DNA of 64,000 nt from Mucilaginibacter sp. UR6-1 (GTDB taxonomy: Bacteria; Bacteroidota; Bacteroidia; Sphingobacteriales; Sphingobacteriaceae): the NCBI RefSeq assembly GCF_020880975.1, contig NZ_JAJIWP010000007.1:62001-126000 (forward strand). The letters are read 5' to 3'. Shown here piece by piece: positions 50,949 through 58,837 of this stretch. Position 1 is the stretch's first letter, and every line of letters begins with the position of its first letter. The notes below the pieces were generated by a model. The model saw nothing but the letters and a program-made list of their open reading frames with translations, did no database searches and was not told the origin of the DNA. The position numbers and the translations under genes are program-made.

Positions 50949-52151
50949 TTAAGCTTTGAGTAATTGGCTGTAATAGCCAATAAGGCGGGTTGTTACGGCG
51001 GTTACATTGTGCCGTTCTTCAACCAATTGGCGGGCATTCTCACCAATACGGCGGCAGTAATGCTCATCGGCAATGCAGCGCTTTATGGCGTTAAAAAACT
51101 CGGTACGTGTATTGGCTATAATAATGTTTTGCCCGTGTGTATAATCAATGCCCTCGGCACCCAGCGAGGTAGAAATGATGCACTTTTGCATGGCCATGCC
51201 CTCCACTATCTTTACCCGCATACCACCGCCCGATAGCAGCGGAACGATCATGATAGCCTTGCTGTTTACAAACTCCAGGGCATCATCAACCTCGCCCTGT
51301 ATGTATATTTTACCGGGTACTTCGTAATCGTCAAATGTTTCGGGTATATCATTACCGGCCAGGTAAAAACGTACGCGCAGGTCGCCCTCGGTAAGGTCGG
51401 CATGAAAATTATCAATAAACCACTCAATACCTTCAAGGTTAGGCATCCAGCCTAATGATCCTAAAAAGAACAGGCTCGGAAACTCGGTTTTTTCTGTACA
51501 AGGCTGGTATTTATTTAGTTCGATGCTTATCGGCAAAATTTCTACCGGGGCTTTGGTGCCATAGCCTATCATGGCGTTCTTGTCCTGATCGGTAAAGGCT
51601 ATGATGCCGTCAAAACGGCTAAGCTGATTGATCTCAAAAGCCTTAATGCGCTTGGCCAGCAGCAGCAGGTATATCTTTTTAAAAGGATCGGCCTTGCGCT
51701 GTGCAATGCGTTGCCATACCTGGTGCTCAATATTATGGGCACGGTATAGTATTTTAGCTTTCGAGTGTTTTTTTACTGTATTGAGGTATGGGGTAACAAA
51801 CAGCCCTTCAAACTGCACAATATCATAATTATTATTGCGCAGCTCATCTGCGAGCACCTTATCCGCGCGCTCGTCAAAATACTTGTCAATAAACGGAACG
51901 GCGGCTGTAAATAAGCTTATAAATGCTTTAAAAAAGCCAATATCGGTATTTACGCTGCAATGCCGGTAGGTAATGCTGTCCAGTATGTTATCAGCTTCGT
52001 AATGGCGGTCGGTAACCTGTTTTTCATCTAATGATATTAAGGTAACGGTATGCCCCAGCGCAAGCAACCCCTTTATGGTATTGTATACCACAATGGGGTA
52101 ACCGCCGTTTTGCGGAAACAAAGCCCGGTGTGTTAATATCAGTATCTTCAA
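50949..52151 (-). CDS. Glycosyltransferase family 4-like protein
   Basis: A 400-residue GT-B fold enzyme. The N-terminal half starts KILILTHRALFPQNGGYPIVVYNTI with the glycine-rich acceptor loop, split as KILILTHRALFPQNGG and YPIVVYNTIKGLLALGH, then KILYRAHNIEHQVW. The C-terminal half has LFFLGSLGWMPNLEGIEWFI, and MIVPLLSGGGMRVKIVEGMAMQKCIISTS carries the donor-binding E-G/E-x7-E type motif (split VPLLSGGGMRVKIVEGMAM). The start is TTG. It may add a sugar to an envelope polysaccharide; donor and acceptor unknown. It lies 42 bp upstream of gcvT. Confidence 0.88.
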   Translation of the reverse strand: MKILILTHRALFPQNGGYPIVVYNTIKGLLALGHTVTLISLDEKQVTDRHYEADNILDSITYRHCSVNTDIGFFKAFISLFTAAVPFIDKYFDERADKVLADELRNNNYDIVQFEGLFVTPYLNTVKKHSKAKILYRAHNIEHQVWQRIAQRKADPFKKIYLLLLAKRIKAFEINQLSRFDGIIAFTDQDKNAMIGYGTKAPVEILPISIELNKYQPCTEKTEFPSLFFLGSLGWMPNLEGIEWFIDNFHADLTEGDLRVRFYLAGNDIPETFDDYEVPGKIYIQGEVDDALEFVNSKAIMIVPLLSGGGMRVKIVEGMAMQKCIISTSLGAEGIDYTHGQNIIIANTRTEFFNAIKRCIADEHYCRRIGENARQLVEERHNVTAVTTRLIGYYSQLLKA

Positions 52152-52269
52152 AATAAAGGAGTACAGGTTTACCTAACAAATGTATTTTAATCAGCCCATA
52201 CCAACAAGTTGTAAACAGGTAGTTTGACATTTTATCTACACAAAAACAGCAATATAATATCTCGCATTG

Positions 52270-52881
52270 CTATAAGATGGCTTCAAACTTAAGCTTTAGC
52301 TGCGGCTCGGTAACCTTAAAGCTGAGCCTGTGGTAAGGTGTATGCCCTTTTTGCAAAACCATGTTGCGGTGTTTAATTGTAGGGTAGCCTTTGTTGCTGT
52401 GCCAGTCGTACTCGGGGTGCTCGGCGGCTATCAGTTTCATGTAATCATCACGGTAAGTTTTGGCCAGTATTGATGCCGCCGCTATGCTGTAATATTTGGC
52501 ATCGCCCTCAACAATACAAAAATGCGGCGTTGTGCCGTATTTGTTGAAACGATTACCGTCAATTATCAGGTATTCCGGTTGAATAGTTAACTGATCAATA
52601 GCGCGGTGCATGGCCAAAAATGAGGCATTTAGTATATTGATGGTATCAATTTCCTTATTACAGCATGATGCTACTGCCCAGGCCAGCGCTGTTTGCTGTA
52701 TCTCGTCACGCAACCGGTAGCGTACTTCTTCAGGCAGTTGTTTAGAATCATTTAATAAAGGATGCTCAAAATTTGCAGGTAATATTACGGCGGCGGCAAA
52801 AACCGGCCCGGCTAAACAACCACGGCCAGCCTCATCACATCCTGCCTCAATATACTTCTGCTGATACCTCGCCAATAACAT
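52270..52881 (-). CDS. rnhB: Ribonuclease HII
   Basis: A 203-residue enzyme that removes ribonucleotides from DNA and RNA-DNA hybrids. The metal-binding Asp-Glu pair is in AGCDEAGRGCLAGPVFAAAVILP (D-E in the first strand; given here as AGCDEAGRGCLAGPV). The third Asp is in YLIIDGNRF, followed by VEGDAKYYSIAAASILAKTYRD, where the last Asp and the S-I-A-A-A-S-I-x-A-K loop are diagnostic of RNase HII. WHSNKGYPTIKH and PYHRLSF close the protein. Start ATG 52881. Transcribed singly on the minus strand. Confidence 0.97.
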   Translation of the reverse strand: MLLARYQQKYIEAGCDEAGRGCLAGPVFAAAVILPANFEHPLLNDSKQLPEEVRYRLRDEIQQTALAWAVASCCNKEIDTINILNASFLAMHRAIDQLTIQPEYLIIDGNRFNKYGTTPHFCIVEGDAKYYSIAAASILAKTYRDDYMKLIAAEHPEYDWHSNKGYPTIKHRNMVLQKGHTPYHRLSFKVTEPQLKLKFEAIL

Positions 52882-53045
52882 ATTACAATAAATTTATTCA
52901 AATATCGGCTATAAAACTATTTTTAACGATAGTGATTTATAAAAACCGCAACTGCTTACAACTTTATTTTATTGTTGATAAAACATTTATTGCCGTACTA
53001 ATATTATAATTGTGCAAAAATTAAAACTGTTGCATATACCCCCAA

Positions 53046-53417
53046 ATGAGCGACCCTGCGAAAACGATCATAATTTTTGATGATGACAATGATATACTAT
53101 CCATTTGTTCATTCATATTAGAGGAGAACGGATGGAACGTACATACTTTTGAGGATTGTAATGATATTGTTAACCGTGTTTCGATGATCAGGCCTGATGT
53201 TATTTTGATGGATAACTGGATACCCGATACCGGAGGGATAAAAGCCACACGTACGTTAAAGGAAGATGAAGACCTGCGGGATATACCGGTAGTGTATTTT
53301 TCGGCAAATAGCGATATTGAATCTTTAGCCAAGGCTGCCGGTGCCGAAACTTACCTGGCCAAGCCCTTTGATTTGGACGACTTGGTATCGGCCATAACTA
53401 ATGTGGCGCACAAATAA
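53046..53417 (+). CDS. Single-domain response regulator (CheY-like)
   Basis: A 123-residue receiver domain with no output domain. All functional residues are kept: TIIIFDDDNDIL (acidic pair), DVILMDNWIPDTGG with the phospho-Asp near residue 56, VVYFSAN (switch Ser) and TYLAKPFDLDDL with the conserved Lys. No kinase lies next to it. The nearest histidine kinase in the window is the phytochrome, 50 kb away, so partnership is not supported. It is convergent with the TonB-dependent protein gene. Confidence 0.93.
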   Translation: MSDPAKTIIIFDDDNDILSICSFILEENGWNVHTFEDCNDIVNRVSMIRPDVILMDNWIPDTGGIKATRTLKEDEDLRDIPVVYFSANSDIESLAKAAGAETYLAKPFDLDDLVSAITNVAHK

Positions 53418-53458
53418 TATCTGCACGCCACATTTTACATTCTGAAAATTTTACTGAC

Positions 53459-56425
53459 CTACATTGGTCCGCCGCCCGGAGGAGGGCCGCCCGCGCCCGG
53501 ACCACCGCCGCCCTGCCTGTAATCGCGCCCGCCTTGCGATGGTGCGGCACCTGCAAACTTGCGCAACCTTAGTGAGAAGGTAAGCAGCACATAACGGCTC
53601 AGCCTGTTTACATTGCTTTGTGTAGTAATGGTGCCATTATCTGTTGAGGTAAAGCCCCGGTTTTGGTTAAACAAATCAAGGCCTGACAGGCGTATGGTTG
53701 CCACATTATCCTTCAGGAAACGGCGCTCAACATACACATTCAAAATATTAGGATTGGTTACGGCTACGTTGTAACCATAGTTAATTGAGCGGGTAAAATC
53801 ATAGCTCAGTGTCCAATCCTTCCAAAAATAATTTTTACCGTTAACACCCAGTTTTAAGGTACGGGCATTGGTATTTAATAATGGGTTGTTACCTATGGCG
53901 CTTACCGTGCGGTTAATAGCATAGCTGCTATTTACCTCGGCATCTATAATGTCATCAATATTTACCCTGAAACGTACGCCCGGAGTAAATACCAGATTCT
54001 TTGAAATGTTCTTCTCAAATTCTGATGCGCGGTTCAGGCTATCAACAGTATTTGAGTAACCAATATTGTTGCTGTATGATACGTTGCCATTCAGAAAAAG
54101 CGTGTATTTACGCTCGGCAAATGGTTTTGAGAACACGCCAAAGCCGCTTAACTGGTAATAGCCATCGGCATTACGGTAAGTAGTTAAATTGGTGTTCTGC
54201 AGGTTTTTTAACGATGGATCGGCTGCCAGTGTAGCTTCACTGAATTTTGAATAAGTAGTGGTTTGCGATACTACCTGATCCATGGTTGTTGTGTACGCAA
54301 AGCGGGTAAAGAACACATTGCCGCTCTCAAAGCTAAAGTTATTATAACGGGCCTCGAGCGTGTTGGTAAATGATGGTTTCAGATCAGGGTTACCCAGCAC
54401 CGGGTATAAAGCGTTCGACAGATCGAGCACCGGTTGCAATTGGTTGAATGATGGCTGGCTGCTTTGTCCGTTATAATTAAAGTTGACTGATTTGCTGCGC
54501 GAAAAGTTATATACAAAACGCGCGGTAGGTATAAAGTTAAAAGTATTTTTTACCGTTTGGGGCGCGTTAACCGAGTTGCCTTTTAATGAGGCCGGCTGTA
54601 CGCCAAAGCCTGCGGTTAGGTTATACTTACTTTCAACCAGGCGGTAGTTAAGGCCTACACGGTTGGTGGTAAATGTATAATCGTAGCTGTTGCTTAACAG
54701 GGCATAACGGTTAAAATCGCTATCGTTATATTCAGTTGGTGGGGTGGCACCGGTATAGCTCAGGGTATCCGTCATTTTATCACTGGTGGTGTACGAGTGA
54801 TTATAAGCATAATTAAGCTCTAAAAACGATACTTTGCTCAATGGCTCCATGTAAGCAAAATTGGCACCCCATGTAGTGGTACGGCTATTGGTATTTATAC
54901 GCTGGTTAAGCGGAGTGGTTGGCGTGCCCAGGGTATAATTATATATCGGGTTATCATACTGGTCGTTCTTGGCGGTATTCCAGCTAAGGTTTAAACTAAA
55001 GTTGCGGCCCCTCTTGCCAAATTTATGGTTATACAACGCGTTGATGCCAAAGTTTGGTGAAGTGGTGTTGGTTAATGAGTTAACCGAGTAGGATTGATTG
55101 GCACTTGAACGGCTGCTGTCGGCAAGGGTGTAATCTACCGTTTCGCTGCCTACGGTGTTTGTACGCGAGTAGGAGAACGATGGCGTGAATTTAAAATAAT
55201 TAATAGTATCCGGTTTCCACTCTACGTTAAAGTTAAAGCGGTGATTTAGCGGGTTGTTGGTTTCCTGGCTGTTTGAACTGCTGCTGCTTGGGTTTTGAAA
55301 CCTGTTGATCTGTAATGATGTACTGTTGGTAAAGGTACTGTTATCATTAAAGCTGTAGCTGCCGTAAACCGATACATTCTTGCCCCACTGATCCCTGAAA
55401 TTCAAACCCAGAGATTTTGCATCGGTAATACCATTGGCTTGTGTAGTGGTACTGCCACCGCCTTGCAGGGCATTGCCACGGCCACCGCCGCCGCCCCTGC
55501 CGCCGCCGTTAAAGTTGCCGCCAAAGCCACCGCCGGTAGCACCGCTAAAGCTGAAGGTATTAAGGTTAGTGTTATTAAGGTTACCCAATACGGCTATTTG
55601 CTGATCGCCTTTAAACTTAAAAAAGTTTACTGATCCCAGGTAACGGTTGGCATTATTAGCCTCATCGCTTGGTAGGGCATCGCTGCCATCGCCACCGGTG
55701 GCCTGTAACGAGTAGCCGTAGTTTTTATCCTTACGGATGTTGATATTCAATATTTTGGTAGGCTCGCCGGTTTTAACACCGGTAAGGTTAGCCTGGTCGC
55801 CATAATCATCAACAATCTGCACGCTTTCAACAATATCGGCAGGCAGGTTTTGGGTAGCTGTTTTCAGGTCGCCGGCAAAAAAGTCCTTACCATTAACACG
55901 CACTTTGGTAACTGATTTACCCTGCGCGGTAACGTTTCCGTCCTTGTCTACATCAATACCAGGCATTTTGCGTATGGCATCCTCAACCGGGGCGTTATCG
56001 CGCACTTTGTAGGTACTTATTTTGTATTCAACGGTATCTTCTTTAAGCGTTACCGGGTTTGGCGCACCTACAATGTTTACCTGATTAAGCTGGTTGCTTT
56101 GTACCTGTACCATAATATTGCCTAATGATACCGGTTCGGTACCGGCCTCAAGCGAGTAATGCTTGAGCAATACCTGGTAACCAATTGAGGTTACCGTAAC
56201 ATTTATTTTGGTGCCTTTTACTGATGGAAAGTTGAATTTTCCGTTCATGTCCGCGGCTACAACAGCGCTATCGCCCTCGGCCGAGGTAAGTTTAACACTT
56301 GCGCCGGGTACTGAAAGTTTTGTAGAGTCTATTACCGTTCCGCTAACCGACCGGCCTGTTTGCGCGTAAGTAGTAAGCGTTGCCGCAAACATCATGGCCA
56401 GGATCAGTAAATATCGTTTCATCAT
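53459..56425 (-). CDS. TonB-dependent outer membrane barrel with carboxypeptidase-regulatory-like N-domain
   Basis: A 988-residue outer-membrane protein. The signal peptide (YLLILAMMFAATLTTYAQ) is followed by a CarboxypepD_reg-like domain (VSGTVIDSTKLSVPGASVKL, DMNGKFNFPSVKG). A plug region has APVEDAIRKMPGIDVDKDGNVTAQGK (given as APVEDAIRKMPGIDV), VRVNGKDFFAGDL and IVESVQIVDDYGDQANLTG. The barrel is of the OMP_b-brl_3 type, with strands rich in Asn, Tyr and Ser. Two glycine-rich stretches stand out: about residues 295-325 (GGGFGGNFNGGGRGGGGG) and the C-terminus (QGGGGPGAGGPPPGGGPM). No SusD partner lies next to it; the substrate is unknown. It belongs to a family common in Bacteroidota that need not be nutrient-related. 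Confidence 0.9.
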   Translation of the reverse strand: MMKRYLLILAMMFAATLTTYAQTGRSVSGTVIDSTKLSVPGASVKLTSAEGDSAVVAADMNGKFNFPSVKGTKINVTVTSIGYQVLLKHYSLEAGTEPVSLGNIMVQVQSNQLNQVNIVGAPNPVTLKEDTVEYKISTYKVRDNAPVEDAIRKMPGIDVDKDGNVTAQGKSVTKVRVNGKDFFAGDLKTATQNLPADIVESVQIVDDYGDQANLTGVKTGEPTKILNINIRKDKNYGYSLQATGGDGSDALPSDEANNANRYLGSVNFFKFKGDQQIAVLGNLNNTNLNTFSFSGATGGGFGGNFNGGGRGGGGGRGNALQGGGSTTTQANGITDAKSLGLNFRDQWGKNVSVYGSYSFNDNSTFTNSTSLQINRFQNPSSSSSNSQETNNPLNHRFNFNVEWKPDTINYFKFTPSFSYSRTNTVGSETVDYTLADSSRSSANQSYSVNSLTNTTSPNFGINALYNHKFGKRGRNFSLNLSWNTAKNDQYDNPIYNYTLGTPTTPLNQRINTNSRTTTWGANFAYMEPLSKVSFLELNYAYNHSYTTSDKMTDTLSYTGATPPTEYNDSDFNRYALLSNSYDYTFTTNRVGLNYRLVESKYNLTAGFGVQPASLKGNSVNAPQTVKNTFNFIPTARFVYNFSRSKSVNFNYNGQSSQPSFNQLQPVLDLSNALYPVLGNPDLKPSFTNTLEARYNNFSFESGNVFFTRFAYTTTMDQVVSQTTTYSKFSEATLAADPSLKNLQNTNLTTYRNADGYYQLSGFGVFSKPFAERKYTLFLNGNVSYSNNIGYSNTVDSLNRASEFEKNISKNLVFTPGVRFRVNIDDIIDAEVNSSYAINRTVSAIGNNPLLNTNARTLKLGVNGKNYFWKDWTLSYDFTRSINYGYNVAVTNPNILNVYVERRFLKDNVATIRLSGLDLFNQNRGFTSTDNGTITTQSNVNRLSRYVLLTFSLRLRKFAGAAPSQGGRDYRQGGGGPGAGGPPPGGGPM

Positions 56426-56770
56426 TTTTGGGGGTGTGTATTGTTTTGTAAATATTAAAATTTGGTTAATCCGTGTTTGTTAATGCAAATGTTTAACTAA
56501 AAAGTGTTAAAAAATGTTGTCATACAGCATTGTTACACAAGCGTTAAACGGGCTTATCTCAATAAAACCGGCGCTGCAGGCGGTAAATTTGCTTCAATCA
56601 GCCTAAAACCGGTGGTTTTATTAACTTACAGGTCTGTCAAATGAACCAAAAATTAAAATTCGGGTCATTTTAACAATCTTGTTACTAACTATTGGGCGGG
56701 TAATTTGGTGGTGTTAAATGTATAAAAAAACAGATAGGGCGAACAATTTAACGGTCAGTACAGTAGTGCA
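56426..56770. other. 345-bp intergenic region with two small dyads
   Basis: No gene is seen. TAAAACC (56604-56610) and GGTTTTA (56614-56620) form a 7-bp hairpin with a 3-nt loop. TAACAA (56671-56676) and TTGTTA (56679-56684) form a palindrome with a 2-bp centre. Both lie 180 bp or more upstream of the outer-membrane barrel gene and downstream of rsgA. They could be operator or mRNA structures. No TAnnTTTG box is evident on the minus strand near the barrel gene's start. Confidence 0.4.
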
Positions 56771-57691
56771 TTAACTACGTGTATCATTACCGTTATAAAT
56801 GCTCAGGTAACTTTCATAACGCGAGGGCTCTATTTCACCATCTCCTAATGCTTCAAGTACGGCACACCCCGGTTCATTAATGTGGCGGCAGTTATTAAAC
56901 CGGCAATCGTGCATGCGCTCCCGCATTTCGGGAAAAAAGTGACTTAACTCCTGTTTCTCAATATCTATGATACCCAGTTCGCGTATGCCGGGGGTATCAA
57001 TAATAAATCCGCCTTGCGGCAGCTCAAACATTTCGGCAAAGGTGGTGGTGTGCATCCCTTTATCACTCCATTCTGATATCTGGTGTGTGCGCAGATCGAG
57101 GTCAGGCAGCAAACGATTGATCAGGCTTGATTTGCCTACCCCCGAATGGCCTGAGAACAGCGTGATCTTATCCTTCAGTAAAGTTTGAACCTCATCAATG
57201 TTAGTGCCCTCAAGTGCCGATACCTGATAGCAGGGGTAACCGATGTTTTCATAAACGGCTTTGTAGGCTTGCAAAATCTCGAGGCCCTCGTCGCTAAACA
57301 AGTCAAGCTTGTTAAAGATCAGTTTAGCCGGAATATCATACGCCTCGGCGGTAACCAAAAAGCGGTCGATAAAACCCAGCGAGGTACGCGGCGAAGCCAG
57401 GGTTACTACCAGCAAGGCCTGATCCAGATTAGCGGCAATGATCTGTGCTTGTTTTGACAGGTTGATGGATTTGCGGATAATATAGTTTTTACGCGGATGC
57501 AGGTGGGTGATCACCCCGGTGCCTTGCTCAGGCTCTATCTCAAAATCAACCACATCCCCAACGGCAATAGGGTTAGTGGTGGTAATACCCTTTATACGGA
57601 ACTTGCCCTTTATCCGGCAATCATAACGTTGTCCCTCGGGCGTTTGGGCCTGGTACCAGCTTCCGGTTGATTTTGTGATTAATCCCTGCAT
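56771..57691 (-). CDS. rsgA: Small ribosomal subunit biogenesis GTPase RsgA
   Basis: A 306-residue circularly permuted GTPase that acts in 30S maturation. The OB fold is N-terminal (GLITKSTGSWYQAQTPEGQRYDC, AVGDVVDFEIEPEQGTG). The permuted G domain runs NQALLVV-type start DQALLVVTLASP, LIFNKLDLFSDEGLE (G4 NKLD), YQVSALEGTNIDE (G5), LFSGHSGVGKSSLINRLLP (G1) and GFIIDTPGIRELG (G3). The C-terminal zinc finger has MRERMHDCRFNNCRHINEPGCAV with its Cys and His ligands. Transcribed alone. Confidence 0.97.
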   Translation of the reverse strand: MQGLITKSTGSWYQAQTPEGQRYDCRIKGKFRIKGITTTNPIAVGDVVDFEIEPEQGTGVITHLHPRKNYIIRKSINLSKQAQIIAANLDQALLVVTLASPRTSLGFIDRFLVTAEAYDIPAKLIFNKLDLFSDEGLEILQAYKAVYENIGYPCYQVSALEGTNIDEVQTLLKDKITLFSGHSGVGKSSLINRLLPDLDLRTHQISEWSDKGMHTTTFAEMFELPQGGFIIDTPGIRELGIIDIEKQELSHFFPEMRERMHDCRFNNCRHINEPGCAVLEALGDGEIEPSRYESYLSIYNGNDTRS

Positions 57692-57802
57692 TGTAAGGGG
57701 ATAAAGTTAGGCATTTGCATCCGCCCTGAATAAAAATTAATAAGTCTTTGTGATAAATGCCCAAATCGGCTAACTTTAAGGGCTTTAATATCAAAGCAAA
57801 AC

Positions 57803-58606
57803 ATGAAGATCGCCTTAGCCTCGCCGCCCTTTCCGGGCAGCATAGATCAAGCTCTTTTTAATCTCGAACAACTTACCGAACAAGCTGCCGCGCAGCAGGC
57901 CGCTATCATCTGTTTCCCTGAAACGTATATTCCGGGATACCCTATGCCGGGTTTTGCACCGGAGCAAGGCTCGCCCGAAAAGATGGAAGCCGCGCTGAAA
58001 AGGGTTTGTGCCGTAGCTGCCAAAAACAATATCGCCATTATTATACCTATGGATTTATATTCACCCGAGGGTATGTATAATGTGGCCTACGTAATATCGG
58101 CACAGGGCGAAGTACTGGGCTATCAAACCAAAAACCAGCTCGACCCATCAGAAGATGCTACCTGGATACCCGGTACACAGCGCAGATTATTTGAAGTGAA
58201 CGGATTAAAGTTTGGTATTACCATTTGCCACGAGGGTTTCCGCTATCCCGAGTCAGTACGATGGGCGGCTCGCAATGGCGCGTATGTAGTTTTTCACCCG
58301 CATTTTGGCGGTAGTGATACTACGGGCACAACACCAACCGAGTGGGGGAGCATGAGTAACTCTTATTATGAAAAGGCCATGATGATGCGTGCTTTAGAGA
58401 ATACCATTTATTTTGCCAGCGTTAATAACGCTACCCGCTATCCCGATTCGGCATCATCCGTAATAGCGCCCGATGGCACCTGCATTGCGTACCAGCAATA
58501 CGGCGTTCCGGGAGTGCTGGTGGTGGATATTGACCTGCCGCTTGCTACCGGCTACCTTGCAAAAAGATTTAAGCCAGCGCTTTATGCGGATGAATATTCA
58601 AAATAA
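57803..58606 (+). CDS. Carbon-nitrogen hydrolase (nitrilase superfamily)
   Basis: A 267-residue amidohydrolase. The catalytic triad is visible: Glu in AIICFPETYIPGYPM (near residue 42), Lys in YQTKNQLDPSEDATW (near 112), and Cys in FGITICHEGFRYPE (near 145). GAYVVFHPHFGGSD and ENTIYFASVNNATRYPDSAS follow, as in the deaminated glutathione amidase and N-carbamoyl-type groups. The substrate is unclear. It stands directly upstream of the threonine operon leader but has no obvious role in it. Confidence 0.88.
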   Translation: MKIALASPPFPGSIDQALFNLEQLTEQAAAQQAAIICFPETYIPGYPMPGFAPEQGSPEKMEAALKRVCAVAAKNNIAIIIPMDLYSPEGMYNVAYVISAQGEVLGYQTKNQLDPSEDATWIPGTQRRLFEVNGLKFGITICHEGFRYPESVRWAARNGAYVVFHPHFGGSDTTGTTPTEWGSMSNSYYEKAMMMRALENTIYFASVNNATRYPDSASSVIAPDGTCIAYQQYGVPGVLVVDIDLPLATGYLAKRFKPALYADEYSK

Positions 58607-58647
58607 AATAGTTGTTATGCTTGCTATTTTAAAAATTAACTACTTTA

Positions 58648-58680
58648 TTTGCCATGACCTTAGTACGATAAGTAAATTAT
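58648..58680 (+). promoter_or_regulatory. Possible threonine operon promoter
   Basis: TTTG (58648-58651) and TAAATTAT (58673-58680), 21 bp apart, are a weaker match to TTTG/TAnnTTTG. The leader peptide ATG follows at once at 58681. If this is the promoter, the leader mRNA would be leaderless. A promoter further upstream is also possible. Confidence 0.35.
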
Positions 58681-58746
58681 ATGTTTAACAGCAACACCAT
58701 TATTATTACCATTATTACCACCGGCATTGATATCGGAGGAAAGTAA
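58681..58746 (+). CDS. thrL: Threonine operon leader peptide
   Basis: A 21-residue frame: MFNSNTIIITIITTGIDIGGK. Four of its codons are Thr (ACC at 58696, 58708, 58717, 58720) and seven are Ile, five of them ATT in runs. It sits 92 bp upstream of thrA, directly before a strong terminator. The residue pattern and location parallel the E. coli thr operon leader, which senses charged tRNA-Thr and tRNA-Ile. Ile as well as Thr are products of the pathway downstream, so regulation by both is expected. It is too short to be found by ordinary gene callers. Confidence 0.88.
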   Translation: MFNSNTIIITIITTGIDIGGK

Positions 58747-58819
58747 TCGTATGGTGTAAAAAATATAAAACAAACCAACTGACCGCCTTCCTCCGACAAA
58801 GAGGAAGGCGGTTTTTTTT
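58733..58819 (+). promoter_or_regulatory. Threonine operon attenuator (antiterminator and terminator)
   Basis: Terminator: ACCGCCTTCCTC (58782-58793) pairs perfectly with GAGGAAGGCGGT (58801-58812), loop of 7 nt, then eight T. Antiterminator: TCGGAGGAA (58733-58741) pairs with TTCCTCCGA (58788-58796), which is part of the terminator's left arm and loop. The antiterminator's 5' arm covers the last leader codons. A ribosome stalled at the Thr codons leaves it free and the terminator cannot form. A ribosome reaching the TAA at 58744 covers it and the terminator forms, stopping transcription before thrA. Confidence 0.85.
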
Positions 58820-58837
58820 AATAGCTATATCAACAAA

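Noticed and set aside
53500..53520. Glycine/proline codon repeats at the end of the TonB-dependent protein gene as a satellite or CRISPR-like repeat
   Set aside because: The repeats follow the reading frame and encode a Gly/Pro tail; no regular spacer structure is present.
58733..58741. TCGGAGGAA in the threonine leader as a Shine-Dalgarno for a downstream gene
   Set aside because: It lies within leader codons and about 100 nt before thrA, with no start codon at the right distance. Exact pairing with the terminator arm explains it better.
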